Source: Marinobacter alexandrii (GTDB taxonomy: Bacteria; Bacteroidota; Bacteroidia; Cytophagales; Cyclobacteriaceae). From it: a DNA stretch of 64,000 nucleotides. The notes beneath the pieces were generated by a model. That model worked only from the letters and a program-made list of their open reading frames with translations. It did not search any database and was not told where the DNA came from. Shown here piece after piece: positions 54,829-63,588 of this stretch. The position numbers were made by a program, and so were the translations under genes. The stretch lies in assembly GCA_039984955.1 (NCBI GenBank), contig JBDWTN010000005.1, positions 248,001-312,000 of the forward strand. The letters are read 5' to 3'. The first letter of the stretch is position 1. Each line of letters begins with the position of its first letter.

Positions 54829-55410
54829 ATGATGAAAAAACTTCTATTACTCTCTACACTGATTTGCTTTACTCTCATCTGTACTGCTCAGGATGAACCC
54901 ATACTATTAGATGATTCAACATTTGTGAAGGTTGAAGAGGATGCTGAACTGTTTGAAGAAGTTTCAGAACTCAATCCGCAAAGAGCAGCACTGCTCTCCG
55001 CCATTTTTCCTGGCATGGGTCAGGTTTACAATAAACAATACTGGAAAGTTCCTATTGTCTTGGCTGGTGTAATTACATTTGGGCATTTCATCAATTACAA
55101 CAATAAAGTTTATCATGGTTTGAGAAATGCTACACTGCTAACATCGAAAGGCCAAACCAATCCATATCAGTCAATTATTAGTAGTGAATCTGCACTTGTT
55201 CGTAATAGAGACCTATTTAGAAGAAACAGGGATTTCCTTATCATCCTAGGTTCTGCTTTCTATATTCTACAAATAGTAGACGCTCATGTATCCGCTCACC
55301 TTGATGAGTTTAAAGTAAATGACAAACTGGCCTTAGGAATAGAACCATCTATTCAATCAACTCCATTATTTTCGCAAGCGTTAGGCGTTTCATTCGTATT
55401 GAAGTTTTAA
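54829..55410 (+). CDS. DUF5683 domain protein
   Basis: About 193 residues from the ATG at 54829; the in-frame TTG at 54811 lies within a likely promoter-like segment and is rejected. A signal peptide (ends CTAQ) is followed by NPQRAALLSAIFPGMGQVYNKQYWKVPIV, the DUF5683 signature, and membrane segments near 80-95 and 145-163. These proteins are common between parB and dapB in Bacteroidota; the function is not known. It ends 1 bp before dapB. Confidence 0.85.
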   Translation: MMKKLLLLSTLICFTLICTAQDEPILLDDSTFVKVEEDAELFEEVSELNPQRAALLSAIFPGMGQVYNKQYWKVPIVLAGVITFGHFINYNNKVYHGLRNATLLTSKGQTNPYQSIISSESALVRNRDLFRRNRDFLIILGSAFYILQIVDAHVSAHLDEFKVNDKLALGIEPSIQSTPLFSQALGVSFVLKF

Positions 55411-55411
55411 A

Positions 55412-56122
55412 ATGAGAATTGCTTTAATTGGTTACGGGAAGATGGGTAAAGCCATTGAAAAAATAGCTGTGGAATCCGGTCATTCAATCAGCTATATCAT
55501 TCAATCAGTAAGTCAACTTGATGAGCTGGTTAAGGATAACGTAGATATCGCTATTGAATTCACACAACCAGAATCTGCATTCCAAAACATCAGTCATTGC
55601 CTTGAGAATGGCATTCCCGTTATATCAGGAACAACCGGTTGGATTGACAAATTATCAGAAATAGAACATCTCTGTAAGGATTTAAATGGCACATTTTTAT
55701 ATGCATCCAATTTCAGTATTGGTGTGAATCTTTTTTTTGAACTCAATAAATGGTTGGCTAGTAAAATGAGTCAGTTGAGTTTCAAGCCCTCTATGAAGGA
55801 AATTCATCATACAGAAAAAAAAGACAGCCCTAGCGGAACAGCTATAACATTAGCAGAAGGAATTATCTCCTCTAAGCCCTCTATTAAAGGATGGATAAAC
55901 GCTGAATCTGCCGATCATAAAAAATTAGGAATAGTTTCTGAACGTATGCCCAACGTACCTGGCACTCATACCGTAAGCTATTCGTCTTCTTTAGAGTCTA
56001 TTGAAATAACACACACAGCTCATGACAGAAGTGTTTTTGCGCAAGGAGTTGTGCAAGTTGGTGAATGGATTCACTTAAAGAAAGGAGTTTTTACCATGTC
56101 TGATTTTATAAACGATAACTAA
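55412..56122 (+). CDS. dapB: 4-hydroxy-tetrahydrodipicolinate reductase
   Basis: 236 residues. The NAD(P)-binding start is RIALIGYGKMGKAIE. The active-site motif is present as EIHHTEKKDSPSGTA (about 130-144, His and Lys), with SGTTGW and ASNFSIGVNLF before it and TAHDRSVFAQGV after. It catalyses the second step of the diaminopimelate/lysine pathway, feeding peptidoglycan. It lies between DUF5683 and lepB with very short gaps. Confidence 0.96.
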   Translation: MRIALIGYGKMGKAIEKIAVESGHSISYIIQSVSQLDELVKDNVDIAIEFTQPESAFQNISHCLENGIPVISGTTGWIDKLSEIEHLCKDLNGTFLYASNFSIGVNLFFELNKWLASKMSQLSFKPSMKEIHHTEKKDSPSGTAITLAEGIISSKPSIKGWINAESADHKKLGIVSERMPNVPGTHTVSYSSSLESIEITHTAHDRSVFAQGVVQVGEWIHLKKGVFTMSDFINDN

Positions 56123-56126
56123 CCAT

Positions 56127-57581
56127 ATGTACTTTCACGATTTCAACCCAATTTTTGTAATCACATTTCTGATTTTATGGTATGTTCTTCAAGGCACTGC
56201 CTACTACAAATTTTTCGAGAAAGCTGGAAAAGAAGGTTGGAAAGGGTTTGTCCCAGTCTTAAACTATTACGTACACCTCGAAATTGTAGGTAGGCCTAAA
56301 TGGTGGGTATTGCTCCTATTTGTACCGGTAATTAATTTCTTTGTAGGGCTCACAATGCATCTCGACCTGATGAAATCGTTTGGTAAGTATACCTACCTTG
56401 ATCAAGTCCTTGGTGTTGTTTTTGCCCCGATATATATGAATTATATAGCATGGTCTGACACTACTTATATTGCTAAAGCAACAGAAATTCCAAAGCCTAA
56501 AAAATCATTTGGCAAGGAATGGTTTGAAGCCATCGTATTTGCTGTTTTTTGCGCAACATTCGTTCGATGGATATTTATGGAAGCTTATGTGATCCCTACT
56601 GGATCAATGGAGCGATCGCTTCTTGTTGGTGACTTCCTATTTGTAAGCAAAGCAGAATATGGACCGAGAACACCGCAAACTCCTATACAGATCCCGTTGA
56701 CTCATCAAACTATTTGGGGCACTGAAGTACCTTCATACATTCCGGGAATATCATTGCCTAGTTTGAGACTTCCTTCATTAGGAAAAGTTGAAAGAAACGA
56801 TGTGGTTGTTTTTAATTACCCTGTTGATGATCACTATAATCAACGTAGAGACGGTGAATATCATCCAATGGATTTAAAGACACATTATATCAAAAGGTGT
56901 GTTGCTATTTCAGGTGAAACAATTGAAATCAAAGAAACTCAAGTGTATGTAAATGGTGAAAAATCAGAAAATCCACCATTGATGCAACATGAGTACTTTG
57001 TCAGAACTGATGAATCCATCAGAGAGCGAATATTCGAAAACCTAAATGTCGATCCGCATAATAGTGTGACACGCTATGCTGAAGGATACTCTGTTCTTAT
57101 GCCTCCTACTGGAGTCGAAGGGTTTGAAAAACTACCTTTTGTAGAAAGTGTGACTAAACAATTGATTCCGCAAGATAGGTCGGAGCAAAACATATTTCCG
57201 GATGCTCGCTACTTCCCATGGAATCGCGACTTCTTTGGTCCATTAACAGTGCCTGCAAGAGGAATGACAATTCAAGTGACAGAAGAAAATTTAGCTATGT
57301 ATGGTTCCACTATTGCTAACTATGAAGGCCATGAATCTGTTGAGATAGACGTTGACATTCTTAAAGTAAATGGCGAAGTTATTTCGGAATATACTTTCAT
57401 AAAAGACTACTTTTTTATGATGGGAGATAATCGTCATGCCTCAGATGACTCCAGGTATTGGGGATTTGTACCAGAAGATAATATTGTAGGCGAAGCATCT
57501 TTCATATGGATGTCTTTTGATACCAATGCCAAGTTTTTCAATAAAATACGATGGAGTAGACTATTTGACGGAATTGAATAA
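56127..57581 (+). CDS. lepB: Signal peptidase I with N-terminal membrane domain
   Basis: 484 residues, longer than E. coli LepB. The first about 115 residues form several helices (DUF5684-like, GTAYYKFFEKAGKEGWKGFVPVLNYY), then a membrane anchor near 130-150. The catalytic Ser is in IPTGSMERSL (about 154-163), the general-base Lys in HYIKRCVAISG (about 255), and the end has MMGDNRHASDDSRYWGFVP. An insert lies between these boxes, as in other Bacteroidota enzymes. It removes signal peptides on the outer face of the inner membrane. A terminator follows 75 bp after the stop. Confidence 0.95.
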   Translation: MYFHDFNPIFVITFLILWYVLQGTAYYKFFEKAGKEGWKGFVPVLNYYVHLEIVGRPKWWVLLLFVPVINFFVGLTMHLDLMKSFGKYTYLDQVLGVVFAPIYMNYIAWSDTTYIAKATEIPKPKKSFGKEWFEAIVFAVFCATFVRWIFMEAYVIPTGSMERSLLVGDFLFVSKAEYGPRTPQTPIQIPLTHQTIWGTEVPSYIPGISLPSLRLPSLGKVERNDVVVFNYPVDDHYNQRRDGEYHPMDLKTHYIKRCVAISGETIEIKETQVYVNGEKSENPPLMQHEYFVRTDESIRERIFENLNVDPHNSVTRYAEGYSVLMPPTGVEGFEKLPFVESVTKQLIPQDRSEQNIFPDARYFPWNRDFFGPLTVPARGMTIQVTEENLAMYGSTIANYEGHESVEIDVDILKVNGEVISEYTFIKDYFFMMGDNRHASDDSRYWGFVPEDNIVGEASFIWMSFDTNAKFFNKIRWSRLFDGIE

Positions 57582-57656
57582 TCAAGATAGCCAGCGGACG
57601 AGATAAAACAACCCAATAAAAACGCCCGCTCCTAGAATAAGGAAAAAAAACATAGC

Positions 57657-57685
57657 AAGGCACCCGGGAATGAGTGCCTTTTTTT
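57657..57685 (+). terminator. Intrinsic terminator after lepB
   Basis: AAGGCAC (57657-57663) pairs with GTGCCTT (57674-57680) over a 10-nt loop, followed by a seven-T tract (57679-57685). Confidence 0.85.
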
Positions 57686-57721
57686 CGCCCTCTGTTTTAT
57701 AAAGGTGTTCTAAGTGGTGAC

Positions 57722-59209
57722 TCATTGAGCATTAAATAAAATTCTTCTCAAGTTTTTTGGAATGTAGTTACCCTCAACAAGAATAGTATTCGAAACTTTA
57801 TTGTTTGCTACATCATTATCTATTCCAACCATGCCATTGTCAGGCAATCTTTCCGTACGAGCCACTCCACTTATAATGGATAGTGCTTCAGAAAGAAGTG
57901 CTTCTGACGGATCTCCGAGTTGCTTGAGCTCTCCAAGAAAATTTGCTTCTTCTATCAAAATGTTCGGTGTGAATCCATCTATATAATCGGTAAACCCTTC
58001 TGAATTTGCCAATTGACTAATTATCGGTTGAATAGCATACTTATGATTTGGGTTTAATGTCTCCGATCTAAGGAAATCTTCCGAGTCATAAAGTGTAACA
58101 GAACCTACATTCTTTCCTACACTAGTTGTACCGATAATTGTTACATCCATAAAAGGAAGCAATCCGGCTATGATGAACTCAGAAGCAGAAGCAGTACTAC
58201 CGGTTGTTAAGATAAATATTCTATTAAGGCTAAGTCTATTCATGTTTATTGAAGAAGTTTGCTCTCCCTGACTATCAAAGACTGGGATTTGAGAAAGAAA
58301 AGAGATATCTGTATTAAAATCAGCCAGTTTCTCATTGTAAATAATAGAACCTAAAACATCATTGGAATCGGCATTTGAATAGAGCATTGAAGCGAGAATA
58401 CGAGAGGTTGTTAGAGATCCTCCTCCATTGTATCTAAGATCTAATACTAAATCCGTAATTCCAGATCTGACAAATTCTCCAAAAGCGTCATTAAGCTCTT
58501 CATGGTATGAATTATTATTAATGAATTGATTGTACACTAAATAACCAACATTTAAACCATCTACTTCGAGTACTTCAGATAAAAGAATAGGATTCTCAGT
58601 GAGTTGCACGGACACTAAGGACACTTCTTCTAAAGTCGAGTTGATAGCGTTATCTCGCATTTCTGATAATGTGATTGTATACATATCACTGTCAAATAGT
58701 AGCGAAACAAAATTGTCTACTTTAAGCTTTTCTCCGTCAACTTCTGTAAATAAATCTCCTCTTTTCAATCCCTGTACATCAGCCGGGCCACCTGGAACAA
58801 CATACTTTATATAAGCCAGAAGGTCATCGCTATCGCTTGTTATTCTCAGAAGCCTTAAATCGTATCCAAAAGACTTAGAAACACCCTGAAAGGAAGCCTC
58901 TAAAAGCTCATAGTCATCCACAATCGAAGAAAACCTATCGTCTTCAAAGAGCAAATCATCAAACAGTTCCTCTGGAGAAGAGTATGAGTTTAGAAATTCA
59001 TCAAGGACTGTCCTTGATGATTTCTTATCATCCGAAAGTTCTGGAACATTTGATTGCCAATAATAAAATTGGTTCATAGCTGCCCATATAAATTCATCTA
59101 CATCACTACTTGTTCTAGGAACAGTTACGCTATCTTCATTGCAACTTGAAACTTCTATAGCAATCAACACCAATAAAAAGAGGCCTTTTCTAAAGAAATC
59201 CTTACTCAT
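57722..59209 (-). CDS. S41 family (C-terminal processing-type) peptidase, lipoprotein
   Basis: 495 residues from the ATG at 59209 (GTG two codons upstream possible). A lipobox-like end of the signal (VSSC) predicts a lipid-anchored envelope protein. A PDZ-type segment lies at about 130-170 (YVVPGGPADVQGLKRGDLFTEV). The protease part has LDLRYNGGGSL (about 258-268), the catalytic Ser in TASASEFIIAG (about 335) and the Lys in TTSVGKNVG (about 360). This is the Ser-Lys dyad of tail-specific proteases. Substrates are unknown. It stands alone between lepB and ung. Confidence 0.9.
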   Translation of the reverse strand: MSKDFFRKGLFLLVLIAIEVSSCNEDSVTVPRTSSDVDEFIWAAMNQFYYWQSNVPELSDDKKSSRTVLDEFLNSYSSPEELFDDLLFEDDRFSSIVDDYELLEASFQGVSKSFGYDLRLLRITSDSDDLLAYIKYVVPGGPADVQGLKRGDLFTEVDGEKLKVDNFVSLLFDSDMYTITLSEMRDNAINSTLEEVSLVSVQLTENPILLSEVLEVDGLNVGYLVYNQFINNNSYHEELNDAFGEFVRSGITDLVLDLRYNGGGSLTTSRILASMLYSNADSNDVLGSIIYNEKLADFNTDISFLSQIPVFDSQGEQTSSINMNRLSLNRIFILTTGSTASASEFIIAGLLPFMDVTIIGTTSVGKNVGSVTLYDSEDFLRSETLNPNHKYAIQPIISQLANSEGFTDYIDGFTPNILIEEANFLGELKQLGDPSEALLSEALSIISGVARTERLPDNGMVGIDNDVANNKVSNTILVEGNYIPKNLRRILFNAQ

Positions 59210-59263
59210 TCTCACCTATTTACTGACATATAAAATGTCTTCTTTCCCTTACTAAACGTAAAA

Positions 59264-59926
59264 TTACCAATTAATGGGTGTAAGACCCTCAGAAGTAAGG
59301 TATTGGTTGGTCTGAGAAAAATGTTTTGAGCCAAAAAAACCATTATGCGCAGAAAAGGGAGATGGATGCGGTGATTTTAGCACTAAATGCTTTTTAAAAT
59401 CAATGAATGAACCTTTCTTTTGAGCATAAGCACCCCATAAAATAAATACGATTTTTTCCTTTTGCTGCGATATTTCTCGCAAAACTGCATCTGTAAATTC
59501 TTCCCATCCCTTATTTTGGTGTGAGCCTGCCTTGCTAGCCTCTACTGTTAATGTCGCATTCAGTAAAAGCACGCCTTGATCAGCCCACCTTTCCAAATTT
59601 CCGGATTGTGGAATTGATAAGCCCAAATCGGCTTGAATTTCCTTAAATATATTTTGCAACGAAGGAGGATGTCTGACCCCATCAGCAACAGAAAAGCAAA
59701 GGCCATTTGCTTGCCCTGCTCCATGATAAGGATCTTGTCCAACGATGACCACTTTTACATCATTGAATGAACAATGATCAAAAGCACTAAAAATGAGAGC
59801 TCCAGGGGGGTAAATCCGCTTTGAAGCATACTCTTTTTTAACAAAGTCTGTTAACTCTACGAAATAAGGCTTTTCGAATTCTTTCGCCAGACATTCTTTC
59901 CAGCTTTCTTCAATTTTGACACTCAT
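59264..59926 (-). CDS. ung: Uracil-DNA glycosylase, family 1
   Basis: 220 residues. All family 1 motifs are present: GQDPYHGAGQANGL (catalytic Asp, about 63-76), HPPSLQNIF, LLLNATLTVE, and the C-terminal HPSPFSAHNGFFG loop with the catalytic His. It removes uracil from DNA to start base excision repair. It is divergent from apaG. Confidence 0.97.
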   Translation of the reverse strand: MSVKIEESWKECLAKEFEKPYFVELTDFVKKEYASKRIYPPGALIFSAFDHCSFNDVKVVIVGQDPYHGAGQANGLCFSVADGVRHPPSLQNIFKEIQADLGLSIPQSGNLERWADQGVLLLNATLTVEASKAGSHQNKGWEEFTDAVLREISQQKEKIVFILWGAYAQKKGSFIDFKKHLVLKSPHPSPFSAHNGFFGSKHFSQTNQYLTSEGLTPINW

Positions 59927-59992
59927 AATAAATTACTTGAACTAGATGTTGGTAAATTAAATTGAAATTCTATTAAATTGTCCGCTCAGAAT

Positions 59993-60379
59993 ATGACTAC
60001 AGGAGTTACCAAAGGCATTAAAGTTTCAGTAGAAACGAATTATCAACCGGAGCATTCGCAACCGGCCAACGACCACTTTGTCTTTACTTATCGAATAACC
60101 ATTGAAAATAATTCCAGTAGTACAGTGCAATTAAAAGCAAGACACTGGGATATTATTGATGCCGCGCATCCTAAACATGAAGTAGATGGGGATGGCGTTG
60201 TTGGAAAACAGCCCGTACTTGAGCCTGGAGAAATACATCAATATGTATCTGGTTGCAATTTGCGGTCAGGATTGGGGAAAATGAAAGGCTATTATATCAT
60301 GGAACGAATTGTTGACGGAAGGCTTTTCAATGTGGAGATTCCTGAATTCATCATGGTCGTTCCTTTCAAATTAAATTAA
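59993..60379 (+). CDS. apaG: ApaG family protein
   Basis: 128 residues from the ATG at 59993; a TTG five codons upstream is less like the family start. It has the single beta-sandwich ApaG domain: VTKGIKVSVETNYQPEHS, FTYRITIENNS, LKARHWDIID, VDGDGVVGKQPVLEPGE and MKGYYIMERIVDG. ApaG has been linked to Co/Mg resistance and cap/diadenosine-nucleotide metabolism in E. coli; the precise role here is unknown. The next gene starts 3 bp later. Confidence 0.93.
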   Translation: MTTGVTKGIKVSVETNYQPEHSQPANDHFVFTYRITIENNSSSTVQLKARHWDIIDAAHPKHEVDGDGVVGKQPVLEPGEIHQYVSGCNLRSGLGKMKGYYIMERIVDGRLFNVEIPEFIMVVPFKLN

Positions 60380-60382
60380 GAT

Positions 60383-61156
60383 TTGTTGGGGTTATTTTTA
60401 TTCAGGTTGAAACATTACCTGAAGTATTTATTCTATGCAGTAGGACCTCATTCTTTGCACTCCCCTTTTTTGTTTGATCTATTTAATAAAGTGATTAAAC
60501 CATCTAAAGGATTTCGTATACAAAATGTTGAAGAATTACGAAGCTTACTAAAGTCCGATCATCGAATTATTGACCTATACGATCTAAAGAGTCAAAGTAA
60601 TTACAGGAAAACAATTAGCTCAGTCGCTAAGACCTCATTAAGCACTCCAAAATTTTCAGCATTTCTTCATCTGCTCATAAACTATTTGAAAATAGAGACG
60701 GTCGTTGAATCTGGAACTTCATTCGGAATAAATTCACTTTACATGGCAGGCCCTGAAACAGTGAAGCGTGTGATCACCATTGAAGCATCTCCCATTATTT
60801 CTGCTATAGCGAAAGAGCAATTTTCAAAGCTTCTTCAATATAAGATTGAAATCAAGGAAGGAACTGTACAAGATACATTTGAATCGATCATTGTAAAAGA
60901 GCAACCTCAGCTTTGCTTTATAGATGCTGATCATAGATCAAATGCTATAGAATTCTGTATTAATACCACTTTAACTCAGAACCCTACAGTAAAATGCATT
61001 GTTATACACGACATTTATTGGTCTCCTGATATGCTATTGATCTGGAAGAAACTCATCAGTGATGGTCGATTTAATCTTACCATAGACATCTTTCAAGCAG
61101 GATTACTATTCCCTAATATGGAGATGCCTAAGCAACATTTTGTATTGCGTTTTTAA
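60383..61156 (+). CDS. Class I SAM-dependent methyltransferase-like protein
   Basis: 257 residues from a TTG start (a second TTG follows directly). After a hydrophobic N-terminus with HSLHSPFLFDLFN there is a Rossmann-like core: VVESGTSFGINSLYMA (about 111-126, motif I with Gly residues), VITIEASPIIS (motif with acidic ribose-binding Glu) and LCFIDADHRSN (about 175-185, DADH as in O-methyltransferases). IVIHDIYWS follows. The substrate is unknown; the HSLHSPF opening is common in uncharacterised Bacteroidota relatives. Confidence 0.75.
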   Translation: MLGLFLFRLKHYLKYLFYAVGPHSLHSPFLFDLFNKVIKPSKGFRIQNVEELRSLLKSDHRIIDLYDLKSQSNYRKTISSVAKTSLSTPKFSAFLHLLINYLKIETVVESGTSFGINSLYMAGPETVKRVITIEASPIISAIAKEQFSKLLQYKIEIKEGTVQDTFESIIVKEQPQLCFIDADHRSNAIEFCINTTLTQNPTVKCIVIHDIYWSPDMLLIWKKLISDGRFNLTIDIFQAGLLFPNMEMPKQHFVLRF

Positions 61157-61172
61157 AGAGGAGTCATTTTTC

Positions 61173-61180
61173 TACTTTTG
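61173..61180 (+). promoter_or_regulatory. Candidate -7 promoter element before the coiled-coil gene
   Basis: TACTTTTG fits TAnnTTTG, 20 bp before the ATG at 61201. There is no TTG at the proper -33 distance, only a T-run. Confidence 0.4.
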
Positions 61181-61200
61181 CGAGGATAATTCAAAAACAA

Positions 61201-62133
61201 ATGGACGAAAAAAAAATACCCGAAGATCAACCTTCTTACATGAAACCGAAAAAAAACAGAACTCCTGTTTTCATCGTGATCTCATTTTTACTTCTGGCTG
61301 CAGTGGTATTTTTCTACTATCAAAATCAGCAATTAGAAGAAGAAAAAAAACAGCAATTTCAAGAAATTCTACTCACTCAGGCAAAACTTGATTCTATAGG
61401 TGATGAACTTGATATACGAATTCAAACAATCAAAGAACTTGGAGGTGAAGTAGATACGTTAGAAGCTTTGAAAGTTCAGCTTGAAGCTGACAAAAAACAA
61501 CTTCTTGTAGATGCGCAATATCAAAGAGGAAGAATCGAAAAGCTCAATAACAAGGTAGATGGGTACAAAGAGCTTCTGATCATAAAAGATGAGGAGATTG
61601 AACAACTAAGAGTCCTCAATGAACAGCTTTCAGAAGAGAATACCACTCTTAAAGTAGAAAAAAATCAACTCAACCAGACTGTTCAAGAACTAGAAGAAAA
61701 TAAAAAAGAATTGGCTACTAAAGTTGCATATGCCTCAAGACTACAGATTGAAGGAATGCAAATCAATGCGATTAATGACAGTGGAAAAGAGCGGGATGGT
61801 GGTGCATACAGAAATAGGCATATTGCTCAATTAAAGATTCAGTTTACGGTAGTCGAGAATGAAATAGCTCCAATTGAAGGCAAGGAGTTATTACTTAGAG
61901 TTATTGCTCCAGATGGTAATGTTCTTTTTGATGTTACAAGAGGCTCTGGCTCATTTACATTTGAAAACAGGGAATTGTTCTATACTGCAAAACAGGAAAT
62001 TCTATACGACAAAAACAGCCAAAAAGTAACTTTTCTTTACGATAAAGGGAATGACTATTCAGTAGGTCAGCACAAAGTTGAAGTTTATACTGACGATTAC
62101 CTTATGGGTAAGGGATCATTTATGGTGAAATAG
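61201..62133 (+). CDS. Single-pass membrane protein with long coiled coil
   Basis: 310 residues. A short basic N-terminus is followed by one membrane helix (about 21-39), then a coiled coil (about 42-180) rich in Glu, Lys, Gln and Leu heptads, and a globular beta-rich domain (about 185-310) with AQLKIQFTVVENEIAP and GKELLLRVIAPDGNVLFDV. The topology suggests an extracytoplasmic rod and head. Similar proteins are found across Bacteroidota without a known function. It stands before the structured intergenic element and the ribosomal protein operon. Confidence 0.75.
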   Translation: MDEKKIPEDQPSYMKPKKNRTPVFIVISFLLLAAVVFFYYQNQQLEEEKKQQFQEILLTQAKLDSIGDELDIRIQTIKELGGEVDTLEALKVQLEADKKQLLVDAQYQRGRIEKLNNKVDGYKELLIIKDEEIEQLRVLNEQLSEENTTLKVEKNQLNQTVQELEENKKELATKVAYASRLQIEGMQINAINDSGKERDGGAYRNRHIAQLKIQFTVVENEIAPIEGKELLLRVIAPDGNVLFDVTRGSGSFTFENRELFYTAKQEILYDKNSQKVTFLYDKGNDYSVGQHKVEVYTDDYLMGKGSFMVK

Positions 62134-62152
62134 TTACGATTCACTTGTTGAC

Positions 62153-62205
62153 TAGTTGCGAGCAGTTTAATTGTGAGGAAACTCTAAGCGAGTGACTCGC
62201 AACTA
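62153..62205. repeat. Long inverted repeat before rpsF
   Basis: TAGTTGCGAG at 62153-62162 and CTCGCAACTA at 62196-62205 form a perfect 10-bp stem around a 33-nt loop, starting 20 bp after the stop of the coiled-coil gene. No T-tract follows, so it is not a standard terminator. Confidence 0.7.
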
Positions 62206-62300
62206 TTGCATCAGGGATAGCAGCGACATCCTCCGGAGCATAGCGAAGGAGATATAGCGAATAGCCCGGCGGAAGAGCGGATACGATCGTCCGAGATGCC
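62206..62300 (+). ncRNA. Structured intergenic element resembling a widespread Bacteroidota repeat (possibly Flavo-1-like RNA)
   Basis: This stretch is much richer in G and C than its surroundings and contains no open frame of note. It holds the run TGCATCAGGGATAGCAGCGA followed by CATCC, a CTCC/GGAG hairpin (about 62230-62252), GATATAGCGAATAGCCCGGC, and a small CGGA/TCCG hairpin (62278-62293). The pattern GGGATnGnAGCGnCATCC then GATATAGnGnAnAGCCCG is one I know from intergenic regions of many Flavobacteriia and Cytophagia, and it may be the Flavo-1 RNA motif. The name is from memory and untested; the strand is assumed from that pattern. Confidence 0.45.
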
Positions 62301-62332
62301 GAAATACTTCAAAGATAAGTTTCTGACATCCA

Positions 62333-62362
62333 TTGTCTATTATCCATTATTACTTACTTTTG
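62333..62362 (+). promoter_or_regulatory. Promoter of the rpsF-rpsR-rplI operon
   Basis: TTG at 62333-62335 and TACTTTTG at 62355-62362 are separated by 19 bases, an exact match to the Bacteroidota -33/-7 layout. Transcription would start near 62369, about 36 bases before the rpsF ATG. Confidence 0.8.
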
Positions 62363-62404
62363 CAGCTCAATTTTTTAAAACAATAGTTGTTAATTTATTT
62401 ACAC

Positions 62405-62776
62405 ATGACAAAGAATTACGAGACGGTATTCATTTTGACTCCCGTTTTGTCTGAAGCTCAGATGAAGGATACTGTCGGAAAATTCAAAAAAGTTCTAACT
62501 GATAACGGTGCAGAAATCGTTAATGAAGAGAACTGGGGATTGCGCAAACTTGCCTACCCTATACAGCATAAAACCACAGGGTTTTATCACTTATTTGAAT
62601 TCCGATCAGAACCTGAATTAATTGCTAAGCTAGAGACAGAATACAGGAGAGAAGAAGCAGTGATGAGATTTCTCACCACCGTATTAGACAAGCACGCAGT
62701 TGTATACAACGAGCGTAGAAAAAAAGGCGAATTCAATAAGAAGAAAGAAACTAAGAAGGAGGCAGCAGCAAAATGA
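62405..62776 (+). CDS. rpsF: 30S ribosomal protein S6
   Basis: 123 residues from the ATG at 62405, where the family N-terminus [15 protein letters not shown] begins; in-frame codons from 62387 are unlikely to be used. [24 protein letters not shown] and [14 protein letters not shown] are typical of S6. The end is a Lys/Glu-rich tail. S6 pairs with S18 on the small-subunit platform. The stop overlaps the rpsR ATG by 4 bp. Confidence 0.97.
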   Translation: MTKNYETVFILTPVLSEAQMKDTVGKFKKVLTDNGAEIVNEENWGLRKLAYPIQHKTTGFYHLFEFRSEPELIAKLETEYRREEAVMRFLTTVLDKHAVVYNERRKKGEFNKKKETKKEAAAK

Positions 62777-63024
62777 CATTACAGAACGAACCAATAAACA
62801 GAGAGCAGAAAAAGGATAAGTACTGCCGATTCAAAAAGAACGGCATCAAGTACATTGATTATAAAGATCCTGATTTCTTGCTAAAGTTTGTAAACGAGCA
62901 AGGAAAGCTCCTTCCTCGAAGACTTACAGGTACCAGTTTAAAGTATCAAAGAAAAGTGTCTCAGGCGGTCAAAAGATCGAGACACCTTGCATTGATGCCA
63001 TATGTTGGAGATTCCCTTAAATAA
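62773..63024 (+). CDS. rpsR: 30S ribosomal protein S18
   Basis: 83 residues with the S18 core: [55 protein letters not shown]. It binds S6 in the 30S platform. The start overlaps rpsF (ATGA), and rplI follows 8 bp later. There is no ssb or priB gene between rpsF and rpsR. Confidence 0.97.
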   Translation: MTLQNEPINREQKKDKYCRFKKNGIKYIDYKDPDFLLKFVNEQGKLLPRRLTGTSLKYQRKVSQAVKRSRHLALMPYVGDSLK

Positions 63025-63032
63025 GTACTAAT

Positions 63033-63476
63033 ATGGAAGTAATACTAAGAGAAGACATACAAGGACTTGGATACAAAAACGATACCGTTGCTGTAAAGCC
63101 AGGTTATGGCAGAAATTTTCTAATCCCTAGAGGCATGGCTATAATTGCTAGTGACTCTAATAAGAAAATGATAGGCGAGAACATTCGTCAGGCATCTCAC
63201 AAAGCTGAAAAAGCTAAGAAAGATGCTGAAGAGACTGCAAAGAAAATTGGCGAATTGACAATAGAAATCAAGACTAAAGCTGGTGAAAGTGGTAAGATCT
63301 TCGGAGCTATCACTCCTATTCAGGTAGCTGAAGCATTAGCTGCTCAAGGTCACGATGTTGATAGAAAAAGAATTTCTTTTGAGCAGAAAATCAAAGAGGT
63401 TGGTGAATACACTGCATTTCTTGACCTGCACAAAGAGGTACACCACCCTGTTCAAATAAAGGTGATAGCTGAATAA
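63033..63476 (+). CDS. rplI: 50S ribosomal protein L9
   Basis: 147 residues, full length. The N-terminal L9 domain is clear (MEVILREDIQGLGYKNDTVAVKPGYGRNFLIPRGMA), joined by the long helix (about 50-75) to the C-terminal domain (GKIFGAITPIQVAEAL). It completes the S6-S18-L9 operon, followed by a strong terminator. Confidence 0.97.
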   Translation: MEVILREDIQGLGYKNDTVAVKPGYGRNFLIPRGMAIIASDSNKKMIGENIRQASHKAEKAKKDAEETAKKIGELTIEIKTKAGESGKIFGAITPIQVAEALAAQGHDVDRKRISFEQKIKEVGEYTAFLDLHKEVHHPVQIKVIAE

Positions 63477-63499
63477 ACGAATTCAATTCTTAGATATAT

Positions 63500-63540
63500 A
63501 AAACCCTGTTTCCATCGATTGATGGAAACAGGGTTTTTTT
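63500..63540 (+). terminator. Intrinsic terminator after rplI
   Basis: A perfect 17-bp stem (63500-63516 with 63521-63537, loop GATT) ends in a long T-tract (63534-63540). Confidence 0.95.
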
Positions 63541-63563
63541 ATGTGATCAGATGGATATTCATC

Positions 63564-63571
63564 TAACTTTG
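63564..63571 (+). promoter_or_regulatory. Candidate -7 promoter element of the GSCFA gene
   Basis: TAACTTTG matches TAnnTTTG 17 bp before the GTG start at 63589 and just after the rplI terminator. The -33 element is poor. Confidence 0.4.
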
Positions 63572-63588
63572 ATAGAAAGTAATTACCT

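Noticed and set aside
61140-61391. 83-codon plus-strand ORF overlapping the methyltransferase end and the coiled-coil start.
   Set aside because: It is a frame-shifted shadow; the ATG at 61201 in the other frame gives a sensible membrane coiled-coil protein.
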